In this document: positions 45,718 to 53,312 of the stretch, in pieces | Layout: the number at the start of each line of letters is the position of its first letter | How positions within the stretch are numbered: the stretch's first letter is position 1 | Source: an uncultured Bacilli bacterium | GTDB taxonomy: Bacteria > Bacillota_I > Bacilli_A > RF39 > UBA660 | Assembly: GCA_934098705.1 (NCBI GenBank) | Contig: CAKOPC010000003.1 | Coordinates: 96,844 to 160,843 of the forward strand | Direction: 5' to 3' | DNA length: 64,000 bases | Translations under genes and position numbers: made by a program | The notes under the pieces: generated by a model | What the model was told of the DNA's origin: nothing | Databases searched by the model: none | Seen by the model: only the letters and a program-made list of their open reading frames with translations

Positions 45718-46441
45718 AACTTCCTCCATCTACTCTTATTATTTCATTATTTATATAAGTATTATTTGAAACAAAATATATTGCTTCTGCTACTTCTTTT
45801 GTCATGCCAAATCTTTTTAACATTATTTTATCTATTTCATTTTGTTTAAAGGTTTCATCAAGATTTTTATTCATATCTGTATCTATCCATCCAGGACAGA
45901 TAGCATTTACTCTTATATAAGGAGCATAATATTTGGCAAAGTTATGTGTTAATGAAATAATTCCAGCTTTTGAAGCGTCGTAGCTTACACTTTCTGGATA
46001 ATATGTATCTAAAGCATTAGTACTTGCTACGTTTACAACACTTCCAAAGCCTTGATGTCTCATTATTTTACATACATTTTGAAGCATAATAAATGTTCCT
46101 GTAAGATCTACATCTATTACTTTTTTAAAGTCCTCTAAACTTAAATTTTCTAAATCATCATCAAGTGATATTGAAGCATTATTTATTAAGACGTCTATTT
46201 TGTTAAAGGCCTTTAATACTTCATCAAGCATTTCTTTAACACTTACTATATTACTTATATCGCATTTACATATTAAAGATTTTACTTCATATTTTTTTAT
46301 TTCTTCTTGTAACTTTTTAGCACCTTCGTAATTTGTATTATAACAAATTACAACATCATAATTATTTTTAGCAAAATATTTTACTGTTTCATATCCTATT
46401 CCTCTTGATGCTCCTGTTACTAAAACTACTTTTCTTTGCAT
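45704..46441 (-). CDS. Short-chain dehydrogenase/reductase, FabG-like
   Basis: NAD(P)H-dependent reductase of 245 residues. The cofactor motif VLVTGASRGIGYETV, NNAS in VLINNASISLDD, the catalytic Ser in VNVASTNA, and YDASK (Tyr, Lys) are all present, followed by NAICPGWIDTDM and the C-terminal RVDGGSYGN. It resembles 3-oxoacyl-ACP reductase, but no other fatty-acid genes are near, and it is coupled to a PLP lyase, so its substrate is open. The ATG at 46441 follows GGGAGTGG; the longer frame upstream has no ribosome site. Confidence 0.88.
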   Translation of the reverse strand: MQRKVVLVTGASRGIGYETVKYFAKNNYDVVICYNTNYEGAKKLQEEIKKYEVKSLICKCDISNIVSVKEMLDEVLKAFNKIDVLINNASISLDDDLENLSLEDFKKVIDVDLTGTFIMLQNVCKIMRHQGFGSVVNVASTNALDTYYPESVSYDASKAGIISLTHNFAKYYAPYIRVNAICPGWIDTDMNKNLDETFKQNEIDKIMLKRFGMTKEVAEAIYFVSNNTYINNEIIRVDGGSYGNR

Positions 46442-46477
46442 AGTACCACTCCCATTTAATGATGATATTATACAAAA

Positions 46478-46509
46478 AAGCAAAAAAAAAAGCAAGTGTT
46501 ACCTTGCTT
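46478..46509 (-). terminator. Intrinsic terminator of the 908-residue surface protein
   Basis: Minus strand AAGCAAG-GTAACA-CTTGCTT with a run of ten T (arms 46509-46503 and 46496-46490). It contains part of the stop codon. Confidence 0.9.
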
Positions 46510-49234
46510 AATAATCAATACTTATAGCTGTTATCGTAACAGAGCCATCTCCAGTATGAGTACTTGTTGTTGTTAGGGCATCTGTTAAATAATTAAAGCC
46601 TGTTATACAGTTTAATGAATTGGCAGATGTGTAAACATATCCTGAGCCTCCAGCACCACCATATGTTCTATTATCATCAGCATCAGTATAGTAACTACCT
46701 CCACCGTACCAGCCTCCGCCGCCACCTGCAAAACCAGCAGTTGCTCCTGTTTTATCAAATGAAGCTCCTGTTCCAAAGGCTGCTTGGATTATATATTTAC
46801 TATCAAGACTTACACCACTAGCTACTTGGGTTGTTCCTCCTGCTGTTTGTGTTCCTCCAGTAACAGTTGTTATACCAGCATTTTCTCCTGATGTACCTCC
46901 ACCACTTCCCTTGGCGTCAAGTCCTCTTGTTCCTGCACCACCGCCACCACCTGCAACAATGATACGATTACAATAAGCAGTTCCACCAACTCTTATATCG
47001 GTAGCGCCACCACCTGATACACCTCCAAAGTTTCCTCCATGGTATGTGTAATAACCATTACCACCGCCATTATATCCGCCCTCAGTTGCAGATGAATATC
47101 CACTTGTTGAATTTGATTGTCCTTGACCACCAACATATACTTTTAGCAATACATTAGCTGTTGTTGTTGTTAATTTTCCAGAAGAGTATCCCCCATATCC
47201 TCCTTTATAAGTTTTAGATGGTTCTGGTTTTTTATAACTTCCTCCAGATGCTCCATAAACTTCTAATTTATACGTTCCTTTATAAGTTAATGTAACCGTA
47301 TAATTCCCTTTACTTTGATATGTTGCAATACTTGGATTTACCCAATTTGCTTTTATTTCACAGTTTTCATTTCCCATTGTAAAGGTATCATGACTTATAG
47401 TAGATGATGTTCCACTTGTAATAGTCCATCCTGCAAAAAGGTAACCATTTCTTACTGGAACTTGTAAATCTTGTGTATTTCCAATAGCTAAGCTTAAACT
47501 TGTTTTATCAGTTGCACCATTATAGCTTCCTCCATCTGGATCAATAACTAAAGTACGTGCTGATAAAACCCAAGTTGCCTCAACCGTTACATTTTCATTT
47601 CCCATAGTTAAAACATTATTTTCTAATGTAGCGTTACCACTTGTAATAGTCCATCCTGCAAAACCATAACCTTCTTTAGTTGGTGTTGCAAGTACAAATA
47701 TTTCTCCTTCAGTTAATTTATATGTTTCAGCATTACTGTTGCCATTATAAAGTCCTCCTTTTGGATCTACGACTAAAGTTTTTGTATCTTTTATTTGATC
47801 TACTATTTCATATGGTTTATCAATACTACCATTACCATCTAAAATATAACCATTTTTAATTGTTATAACAGGTCTTATTCCAAGACTATCTGTTATTTTA
47901 TTATAAGCTATAGAACTTGTTGCATTTGATGTAATATTATATAAAATGTTATCTTCTATTTTAGCTGGGGACAATGTATGCCATCCAGTAGAATCAATAT
48001 ATAGATAGTTATCTACTGACTGTTTATTATATACATTACCTGCCATAGCTAATTCATCTGCTTCTATAAGTCCTATCTTACTTGTATAAATATTACTACT
48101 ATCACATTTAAGTGATGGACTTGTACTTGATATGTTTTTTGTTAATGATGAATAAATATTATTACTACTTGTTTTATCTATACAGAAAGTGGAATCTTTT
48201 ATATAGTTATCTAAACTTGTTAGATTTGAATTATAAAATGTTTCAAGATATGTTTTTACACTTGATGCATCAAAATAGGCATTATTTGTTGTACTAAAAC
48301 TTGTTACTCCTATAAAATCATCTAGGATTAGTTTTATACTACCATCTTCATTTATTTTAAGTACTCGCCATATCATACTGTCATTTACATTATGCTTTAC
48401 AGTAACATCAGCATTAGCACTATTTTTATATGTAAAGTTTACAGCAGTTTTATACTTACCAAATTTAAAGTAATTATTAGGATTTCCTCTAAAGTAATAT
48501 ACATATGAATTGTCTGCACCTTGAGTTTTATAAAGTCCTGATTTTTGAGTTGACACAGTTGGTGCAGTAAGTGAAAAGTTAGGGTTTACATTATTACTTG
48601 ATACAACTCCACTTCTTGCAATAATTTGGTAACCAGTTGTTTTTTCAGGAAATGATGGTCCTGTTCCTGCAAATGATGAAACAATTACTTTACTTTTAAA
48701 ATTACCTTCAAAACTTGTTGTATCATAATCTATCCACATTCTTATATTAAATGATTTACTTTCTCCTGATTTTAAATATCCTGAATCTATTAAATAACTT
48801 GTGTTTACATCACTTGGTTTATCTATTAAGGTAACTTGTCTAAAATCTGTTAAAAGTGTTGGTTCAAAATAATTATCTCCAGTTAAATATATTTTTACAT
48901 TACCATCGTTACTACTATTTGATGATGTAAGGGTATTAAAGGTTGTTTCGTAATATGCTTCCAAGTTACAACTGTTTGTTATGGTGTAACTATATGGAGA
49001 TAACTTTTTTCCTTCTTCATCATCTATTGGTACTTGGTCTTTTAAATTAATGTTATTTAATTCCTTTACATTTACTTTTAAACATCCAGCTTTAACTAAA
49101 TTGGTTTCTTCTCCTTTTATTAAATAATGCAAATAAGCATAAGATGAACCCCCAACAAGTACTAATGCTATTCCTATGTATAATAAAAGCCTTAATTGAT
49201 TTGTAAAATGTAAATCTTTAAAAAATGACTTCAT
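46508..49234 (-). CDS. Large surface protein with List-Bact repeats and ALK-like glycine-rich domain
   Basis: Envelope protein of 908 residues. Order: signal anchor (~14-34); N-terminal domain to ~190 with KIYLTGD (~114) and FNIRMWID (162-169), shared with the protein at 29466; a surface-protein domain ending SLGIRPVITIKNGYILDGNGS (~200-460) with FKFGKY and WRVLKINEDG; two Listeria-Bacteroides-type repeats (EGYGFAGWTITSGN and NGYLFAGWTITSGT); and a ~270-residue glycine-rich domain with GGGATDIRVGG and IIVAGGGGGAG, typical of Gly_rich/ALK-like domains. It has GAGGAGGAG before the ATG. Adhesion or matrix function is inferred. Confidence 0.85.
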   Translation of the reverse strand: MKSFFKDLHFTNQLRLLLYIGIALVLVGGSSYAYLHYLIKGEETNLVKAGCLKVNVKELNNINLKDQVPIDDEEGKKLSPYSYTITNSCNLEAYYETTFNTLTSSNSSNDGNVKIYLTGDNYFEPTLLTDFRQVTLIDKPSDVNTSYLIDSGYLKSGESKSFNIRMWIDYDTTSFEGNFKSKVIVSSFAGTGPSFPEKTTGYQIIARSGVVSSNNVNPNFSLTAPTVSTQKSGLYKTQGADNSYVYYFRGNPNNYFKFGKYKTAVNFTYKNSANADVTVKHNVNDSMIWRVLKINEDGSIKLILDDFIGVTSFSTTNNAYFDASSVKTYLETFYNSNLTSLDNYIKDSTFCIDKTSSNNIYSSLTKNISSTSPSLKCDSSNIYTSKIGLIEADELAMAGNVYNKQSVDNYLYIDSTGWHTLSPAKIEDNILYNITSNATSSIAYNKITDSLGIRPVITIKNGYILDGNGSIDKPYEIVDQIKDTKTLVVDPKGGLYNGNSNAETYKLTEGEIFVLATPTKEGYGFAGWTITSGNATLENNVLTMGNENVTVEATWVLSARTLVIDPDGGSYNGATDKTSLSLAIGNTQDLQVPVRNGYLFAGWTITSGTSSTISHDTFTMGNENCEIKANWVNPSIATYQSKGNYTVTLTYKGTYKLEVYGASGGSYKKPEPSKTYKGGYGGYSSGKLTTTTANVLLKVYVGGQGQSNSTSGYSSATEGGYNGGGNGYYTYHGGNFGGVSGGGATDIRVGGTAYCNRIIVAGGGGGAGTRGLDAKGSGGGTSGENAGITTVTGGTQTAGGTTQVASGVSLDSKYIIQAAFGTGASFDKTGATAGFAGGGGGWYGGGSYYTDADDNRTYGGAGGSGYVYTSANSLNCITGFNYLTDALTTTSTHTGDGSVTITAISIDY

Positions 49235-49275
49235 TTATACTCCTCCTCTATTTTACGCTATTTTATCATAGATAC

Positions 49276-49304
49276 ATTATAACATAAATGAAAGGTTTTT
49301 TTAA
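49276..49304 (-). promoter_or_regulatory. Candidate promoter of the 908-residue surface protein
   Basis: Minus strand extended -10 TGTTATAAT (hexamer 49281-49276); the -35 position reads TTAAAA and is poor. Confidence 0.5.
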
Positions 49305-49372
49305 ATATATTTTTTCAATTTTTATATATTTTTATTTTGTTTTATGCTATCCTATATTTAGGAGGTAGTTTT

Positions 49373-49915
49373 ATGGAGTTAAAAAATAGTAAAACTTATG
49401 AAAATTTAATGACAGCTTTTGCTGGAGAAAGCCAGGCTAGAAATAAATATGATTATTATGCTAGTCGTGCTAGAAAGGACGGCTTTGAGCAAATCGCAGA
49501 AATTTTTGAAGAAACAGCTAGAAATGAAAAAGAACATGCTAAATTATGGTTTAAATATTTACATGATGGTAGTGTGCCTGAAACATTAATAAATCTTGAA
49601 GATGCTGCCAAAGGAGAAAATTATGAGTGGACTACTATGTATGATGAATTTGCCAAAACTGCTAAAGAAGAAGGATTTGAAAAATTAGCTTTTCTTTTTG
49701 AAGAGGTTGGTAAAATAGAAAGAGAACATGAAAATAGATATTTAACATTACTTAATAATATTAAGGATGATAGAGTATTTAAAAAAGATGGCGAAAGAAT
49801 GTGGATATGTCGTAACTGTGGACATGTTTATTTTGGAGATAGTGCTCTTGATGTTTGTCCTGTATGTAATCATCCACAAAGTTTTATGGAAGTTAAAAAA
49901 GATAATTATATATAA
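49373..49915 (+). CDS. rbr: Rubrerythrin
   Basis: Non-haem diiron peroxidase that removes hydrogen peroxide in anaerobes. The 180-residue protein has the four-helix diiron domain with ESQARNKY, EETARNEKEHA and EEVGKIEREHENRY supplying the Glu/His ligands, and a C-terminal rubredoxin-like domain with CRNCGH and CPVCNH binding one iron. The ATG at 49373 follows AGGAGG closely; the frame extends upstream without a ribosome site. It is one of few plus-strand genes and faces a convergent neighbour. It implies an oxygen-sensitive lifestyle. Confidence 0.96.
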   Translation: MELKNSKTYENLMTAFAGESQARNKYDYYASRARKDGFEQIAEIFEETARNEKEHAKLWFKYLHDGSVPETLINLEDAAKGENYEWTTMYDEFAKTAKEEGFEKLAFLFEEVGKIEREHENRYLTLLNNIKDDRVFKKDGERMWICRNCGHVYFGDSALDVCPVCNHPQSFMEVKKDNYI

Positions 49916-49981
49916 TGAATAATATTTATATTTAATATATAGTATGCAATAATTGATAGTGTTGTAGATTTTAATAATAAC

Positions 49982-50040
49982 AAAAAAAGTTCTTAGGTAT
50001 GAACCTTTATTAAATGGTTACATATTTTTGAACTTTTTAT
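49982..50040. terminator. Bidirectional two-tier terminator between convergent genes
   Basis: Outer arms AAAAAGTTC (49984-49992) and GAACTTTTT (50030-50038) enclose an inner stem (GGTATGAACC region and GGTTACATA region). T-runs occur on both strands, serving rubrerythrin and the gene at 50037. Confidence 0.75.
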
Positions 50041-50684
50041 TTTGATTTTATTTCATTTATATAATTATTTACTTTGCCAGCCCAGGTTGTACTTTTATTA
50101 GCATATTTATAAGCCATTTCATCAGCTGTTACTAAACCTTTTTGGTAATAATTATAGTATATGTTACTTATAAATTCATCAATTCCTTCTTCTAATGTGT
50201 CAAAACTTCTAAAACCGTTAGTACCTTCACAAACTGGAGTACCTTTCATACCTCCAACGTTGTTGCATTCTTTGGTTAAATAACTACAGCCCCATTTACA
50301 GCCTGTTTCAAGAAGAGATATAGCAACGACTAAGTATGGGTCCATGCCATAATCCATAGATTTATTAACAAATATGTCAGCTGTTTCTGTTAAACTTGAT
50401 GATAATGATTTATTTATTTGTTCTATTATTTCTTGTTTTGTTAAGCCATCGTATACAACTTCACTAAATACTGGTTTACCATTTTTAGTTGCCTCAAAAA
50501 CTAATCTTTTAGAATTATCTGGTATATCAATATTTTTCATGCTTATTTTTTCTTCGATTTCTTTTCTTAAAAGTTCTTTATTATCCTTTTTATATTTATT
50601 ATATGCATAAAGTGATAGTACTGATAACATTATTATTACTAATGCCAATACTACAACTAAAGTTTTCTTTATTTTTTCTAACAT
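50037..50684 (-). CDS. Membrane-anchored glucosaminidase-like wall hydrolase
   Basis: Protein of 215 residues with a signal anchor (LVVVLALVIIMLSVLSLYAY) and a lysozyme-fold domain of the N-acetylglucosaminidase (LytG/FlgJ-like) type. YGMDPYLVVAISLLETGCKWG supplies the candidate catalytic Glu, CNNVGGMKGTPVC and NGFRSFDTLEEGIDEFISNI are typical of this fold, and three to four cysteines around the active site may form disulfides. It would cleave glycan strands outside the cell. The ATG follows GAGG. Confidence 0.85.
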   Translation of the reverse strand: MLEKIKKTLVVVLALVIIMLSVLSLYAYNKYKKDNKELLRKEIEEKISMKNIDIPDNSKRLVFEATKNGKPVFSEVVYDGLTKQEIIEQINKSLSSSLTETADIFVNKSMDYGMDPYLVVAISLLETGCKWGCSYLTKECNNVGGMKGTPVCEGTNGFRSFDTLEEGIDEFISNIYYNYYQKGLVTADEMAYKYANKSTTWAGKVNNYINEIKSK

Positions 50685-50706
50685 AATTACCTCTTACACG
50701 TTCTAT

Positions 50707-50736
50707 ATTATATCATGTATCTTAGGTAAAAATCAA
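50707..50736 (-). promoter_or_regulatory. Promoter of the glucosaminidase-like gene
   Basis: Minus strand: -35 TTGATT (50736-50731), 18-base spacer, extended -10 TGATATAAT (hexamer 50712-50707). Confidence 0.65.
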
Positions 50737-50881
50737 ATACACCTTTTAAATATAGAAATTAGTAATATGATTGTAGATTTTTATTTAAAATACACTTAAT
50801 TGACTTAAAATTTAACTTTAATAATATGATATAACTTATAATTTTTATATAAAAAATTGTGTAAGATGTTTTGGGCGTTTT

Positions 50882-51442
50882 TCAAATTTTTTTTGAAGCT
50901 ATAAAATCATCTATTTCTTGCCAAGACCTTACTCTTTGTAAATTATTACAATATTTATTGTACTTTGTATCATAAAGTAGTACATCAACATTATTACATT
51001 TTAAGACATCTTGACAATTATTAATGCTGTTATCTATAAAAACATTTATATTTTCTCTTTCACAGATTTCTTTTTTGCTTAAAGCCCCCACTACTAATTT
51101 ATCAAAGGGAATATCATTTTTAGTTAAAAAATCATAACTTACTTTATAAGACCATTCTTTTCCTAAGGTGTTTCTGGCTGTTATAAAAATTATTTTGTTA
51201 TTTTGTTTTAATTTTTTTATTATTTTTTTAGCGTCTTCATATACTTTTAAGTTTGGTATTACTTCCGGATAATATTTTTTAGCAAATTCTTTATAATAGG
51301 CAAGTTTACTTATTATAGTATTATCTTTAGCAAGATTATTTTCAAATTCTAATCTGTCTAAATTATAATATTCACATATTTTAGGTATTATGTCTTTCAT
51401 AGTATCACAAATTGTATCATCAATATCAATTCCTATATTCAT
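50882..51442 (-). CDS. HAD-superfamily phosphatase, 5' nucleotidase-like
   Basis: Cytoplasmic HAD hydrolase of 186 residues. Motif I is IGIDIDDTICDTM (both Asp), motif II lies in KIIFITARNTLG, the Lys of motif III is in the following segment, and motif IV is NVFIDNSINN. The cap insert is short and helical. The family resembles 5'(3')-deoxyribonucleotidase/YqfW-type proteins. Substrate is unknown. The ATG has AAGGAG, and it is divergent from the small gene at 51560; TATAAT boxes for this direction lie around 51483-51496. Confidence 0.83.
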   Translation of the reverse strand: MNIGIDIDDTICDTMKDIIPKICEYYNLDRLEFENNLAKDNTIISKLAYYKEFAKKYYPEVIPNLKVYEDAKKIIKKLKQNNKIIFITARNTLGKEWSYKVSYDFLTKNDIPFDKLVVGALSKKEICERENINVFIDNSINNCQDVLKCNNVDVLLYDTKYNKYCNNLQRVRSWQEIDDFIASKKI

Positions 51443-51511
51443 AAAATATCTCCTTTTATAAGTTTTTTGTTATTACGCTTTAATTATATCATTATAAATA
51501 GATAAATACTA

Positions 51512-51538
51512 TTGTATTTTAAATTTTTGTGTTATAAT
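51512..51538 (+). promoter_or_regulatory. Promoter of the 43-residue basic protein
   Basis: Extended -10 TGTTATAAT (hexamer 51533-51538). TTGTAT at 51512-51517 gives a short 15-base spacer, so the extended -10 probably matters most. Confidence 0.6.
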
Positions 51539-51559
51539 ATGTTTATTGGAGGGAATATT

Positions 51560-51691
51560 ATGAAAGTTTATAAAAGAGAATTACCTGAAGGAGTTAAAAA
51601 ACAATTTGCTCGTAATAAGGGTGTTAAGGTTAAATTAGTTAATACTTTATATTTAAAAGATAAGAAGAAAAAAGAAAATAAAAATAAGTAA
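51560..51691 (+). CDS. Small basic protein of 43 residues
   Basis: Not recognised. The frame starts MKVYKRELPEGVKK and has QFARNKGVKVKLVNTLYL followed by a Lys-rich tail. About 17 of 43 residues are Lys or Arg. It has its own extended -10 promoter, a GGAGGG ribosome site eight bases from the ATG, and a hairpin with T-run about 80 bases after the stop, so it is very likely real. The charge suggests nucleic-acid or ribosome binding, but this is inference from composition only. Confidence 0.78.
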   Translation: MKVYKRELPEGVKKQFARNKGVKVKLVNTLYLKDKKKKENKNK

Positions 51692-51768
51692 TTTTTTGTG
51701 AATACTTATTTTTTTTGTGAATATTTGTCTATATATTATATCTGTGTTTATATGACTTTGTATTATGT

Positions 51769-51799
51769 ACTTGTAGAATAAATCTTCTTACAAGTTTTT
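51769..51799 (+). terminator. Probable terminator of the 43-residue gene
   Basis: ACTTGTAGAA (51769-51778) pairs with TTC-T-TACAAGT (51785-51795, one bulged base), followed by TTTTTA. Between the gene and this hairpin lies an AT-rich tract with a repeated TTTGTGAATA. Confidence 0.55.
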
Positions 51800-51937
51800 A
51801 AGATAACATTTTTATATAAAGATTTTATAGATTAATTTTATAACCGTTTGAGATAGTAATTTTTTGCAGAATTTTTAATGGATTTCTGCTGTTGATTTTC
51901 CACAAATAAAAATTAGAACAAATGTTTGCAAAAACTA

Positions 51938-51966
51938 TTGACAATACTTAAAATGACTGGTATATT
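51938..51966 (+). promoter_or_regulatory. Orphan strong promoter without a gene
   Basis: TTGACA at 51938-51943, 17-base spacer, extended -10 TGGTATATT (hexamer 51961-51966), preceded by an A-rich UP-like tract. It is the best -35 in this gap, but no plus-strand reading frame follows; it points into the 3' end of the convergent flavoprotein gene. Confidence 0.7.
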
Positions 51967-51972
51967 ATTTTG

Positions 51973-52043
51973 TGCGGTTTGGAAATATTTTGGTGATTTT
52001 ATATTTCATTATATAAATCATCTTATTTTATATTAATACCGCA
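51973..52043 (+). ncRNA. Candidate small or antisense RNA
   Basis: Starting near 51973, the sequence contains a hairpin with arms 51994-52004 and 52011-52020 (TGATTTTATAT and its partner with one bulge), then CTTATTTTAT, which could terminate a ~60-base RNA. Alternatively TGCGGT (51972-51977) and ACCGCA (52038-52043) enclose it in a larger fold, or the RNA continues antisense to the gene at 52023. No known RNA family is recognised. Confidence 0.35.
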
Positions 52044-53195
52044 ATTATAACCTGTTGTAAGAGCAAGTGTGATGTTGTAACCACCTATTCTACCATGTAT
52101 ATCCAGCGCTTCTCCTAAAAAATATACATTTTTATTTATCTTGCTTTGGAAATCTTTAGAGTCTATGTATTTCATATCAATACCTCCACCTGTTACATAG
52201 GCATTATTTAAATCATCTACTTTAATATTATAATATTTTTTATGTTTTATTATATTTATAACCTCTTCTATATTAGTTTTGGTTAGTTGTTTTATCTTTT
52301 CAGCATTTAAATTTAGAGTACTTACTAAATAATCACTAAATTTCTTGGTAAAAAATGTTTCAAAAAATGTTTTTACTTCCTTCTCTTTATTAAAGGTTTT
52401 AAGTTTTTGATGTAATTCTTCATAAGTAGTTGTTGGTAAAAAATCGATTTCTATTTCCTTATCATCATTTTGATATATATATTCTCCTAAGGACATAATT
52501 GCTTCACCACTTAATCCTTTGTGAGTATATATAAGTGGTCCTGTTGATGTATAGTTTTTATACTTTATTTTAACATCATTAAAACTTGTACCAGCAAGAT
52601 TTGTTTTTTCACTTAAAATTATTCCCACCTCGCATGGATAAATATTAGTTGTTGGTTGTTTTAACATTTTAGCAAATTTAATATTACTGCCATTTGAACC
52701 TGTCATTTTAAAACTACTTCCTCCAGTTGCTATTATTAAATATTTACACTTATATTCATTTTTATTTGTTATAACTTTTTTTGATGTATCATTATTTTCT
52801 ATTTTTGTAACCTCTTCATTATATATAACTTTAGTGCCATTTTTTATAGATAAATTTAATAATACATTTAAAATATCTTTAGCTTTTTGACTTTTTGGAA
52901 ATACTCTGTTATCTTTTTCTTCAGTAAGAGGAACATTATTTTTACTAAAAAAATTCCAAATATCATATGGTCCAAAATTATTTAAGGCACTATACATATA
53001 TTTTTTGTTATGCACATTTTCTAAAAATTCATTATTACTTTTTAGATTGGTTACATTACATCTACCATTACCTGTTAATAATAATTTAACTCCTGGTGTT
53101 TTATTCTTTTCTATTATTAAAACTCTTTTATTTTTTATAAAAATAGATGCCATAAGTCCTGATACTCCGCACCCTATAATAATACAATCATACAT
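52023..53195 (-). CDS. HI0933-family flavoprotein (YtfP/YhiN-like)
   Basis: FAD-binding protein of 390 residues in the HI0933/BaiN-like family of predicted NAD(P)/FAD oxidoreductases. The dinucleotide motif IIIGCGVSGLMASIF is at the N-terminus, then KLLLTGNGRCNVTN, a family signature, ATGGSSFKMTGSNGSN, GPLIYTHKGLSGEAIM, YVTGGGIDMKYID, and the C-terminal FAD contact FLGEALDIHGRIGGYNI. The physiological substrate is not known for most members. Start follows GGTGA. It is convergent with the orphan promoter at 51938. Confidence 0.92.
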   Translation of the reverse strand: MYDCIIIGCGVSGLMASIFIKNKRVLIIEKNKTPGVKLLLTGNGRCNVTNLKSNNEFLENVHNKKYMYSALNNFGPYDIWNFFSKNNVPLTEEKDNRVFPKSQKAKDILNVLLNLSIKNGTKVIYNEEVTKIENNDTSKKVITNKNEYKCKYLIIATGGSSFKMTGSNGSNIKFAKMLKQPTTNIYPCEVGIILSEKTNLAGTSFNDVKIKYKNYTSTGPLIYTHKGLSGEAIMSLGEYIYQNDDKEIEIDFLPTTTYEELHQKLKTFNKEKEVKTFFETFFTKKFSDYLVSTLNLNAEKIKQLTKTNIEEVINIIKHKKYYNIKVDDLNNAYVTGGGIDMKYIDSKDFQSKINKNVYFLGEALDIHGRIGGYNITLALTTGYNCGINIK

Positions 53196-53272
53196 TTATA
53201 TCACCTGTTATTAATTTTACAACAAATTAACAAAATTTTATATATTTTATAGTAAAATTGTGGTAAAATGTG

Positions 53273-53278
53273 GTATAA
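53273..53278 (+). promoter_or_regulatory. Extended -10 box upstream of the pyrophosphatase gene
   Basis: TGGTATAAT (hexamer 53273-53278) about 35 bases before the ATG. No convincing -35 is seen at 16-18 bases. Confidence 0.5.
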
Positions 53279-53312
53279 TATGAAAGTTATAAATGAAAGA
53301 GGTGTTTTATTT

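Noticed and set aside
51700..51760. Repeated TTTGTGAATA units considered as a CRISPR-like or iteron array.
   Set aside because: Only two imperfect copies, no regular spacing and no cas or replication genes nearby.
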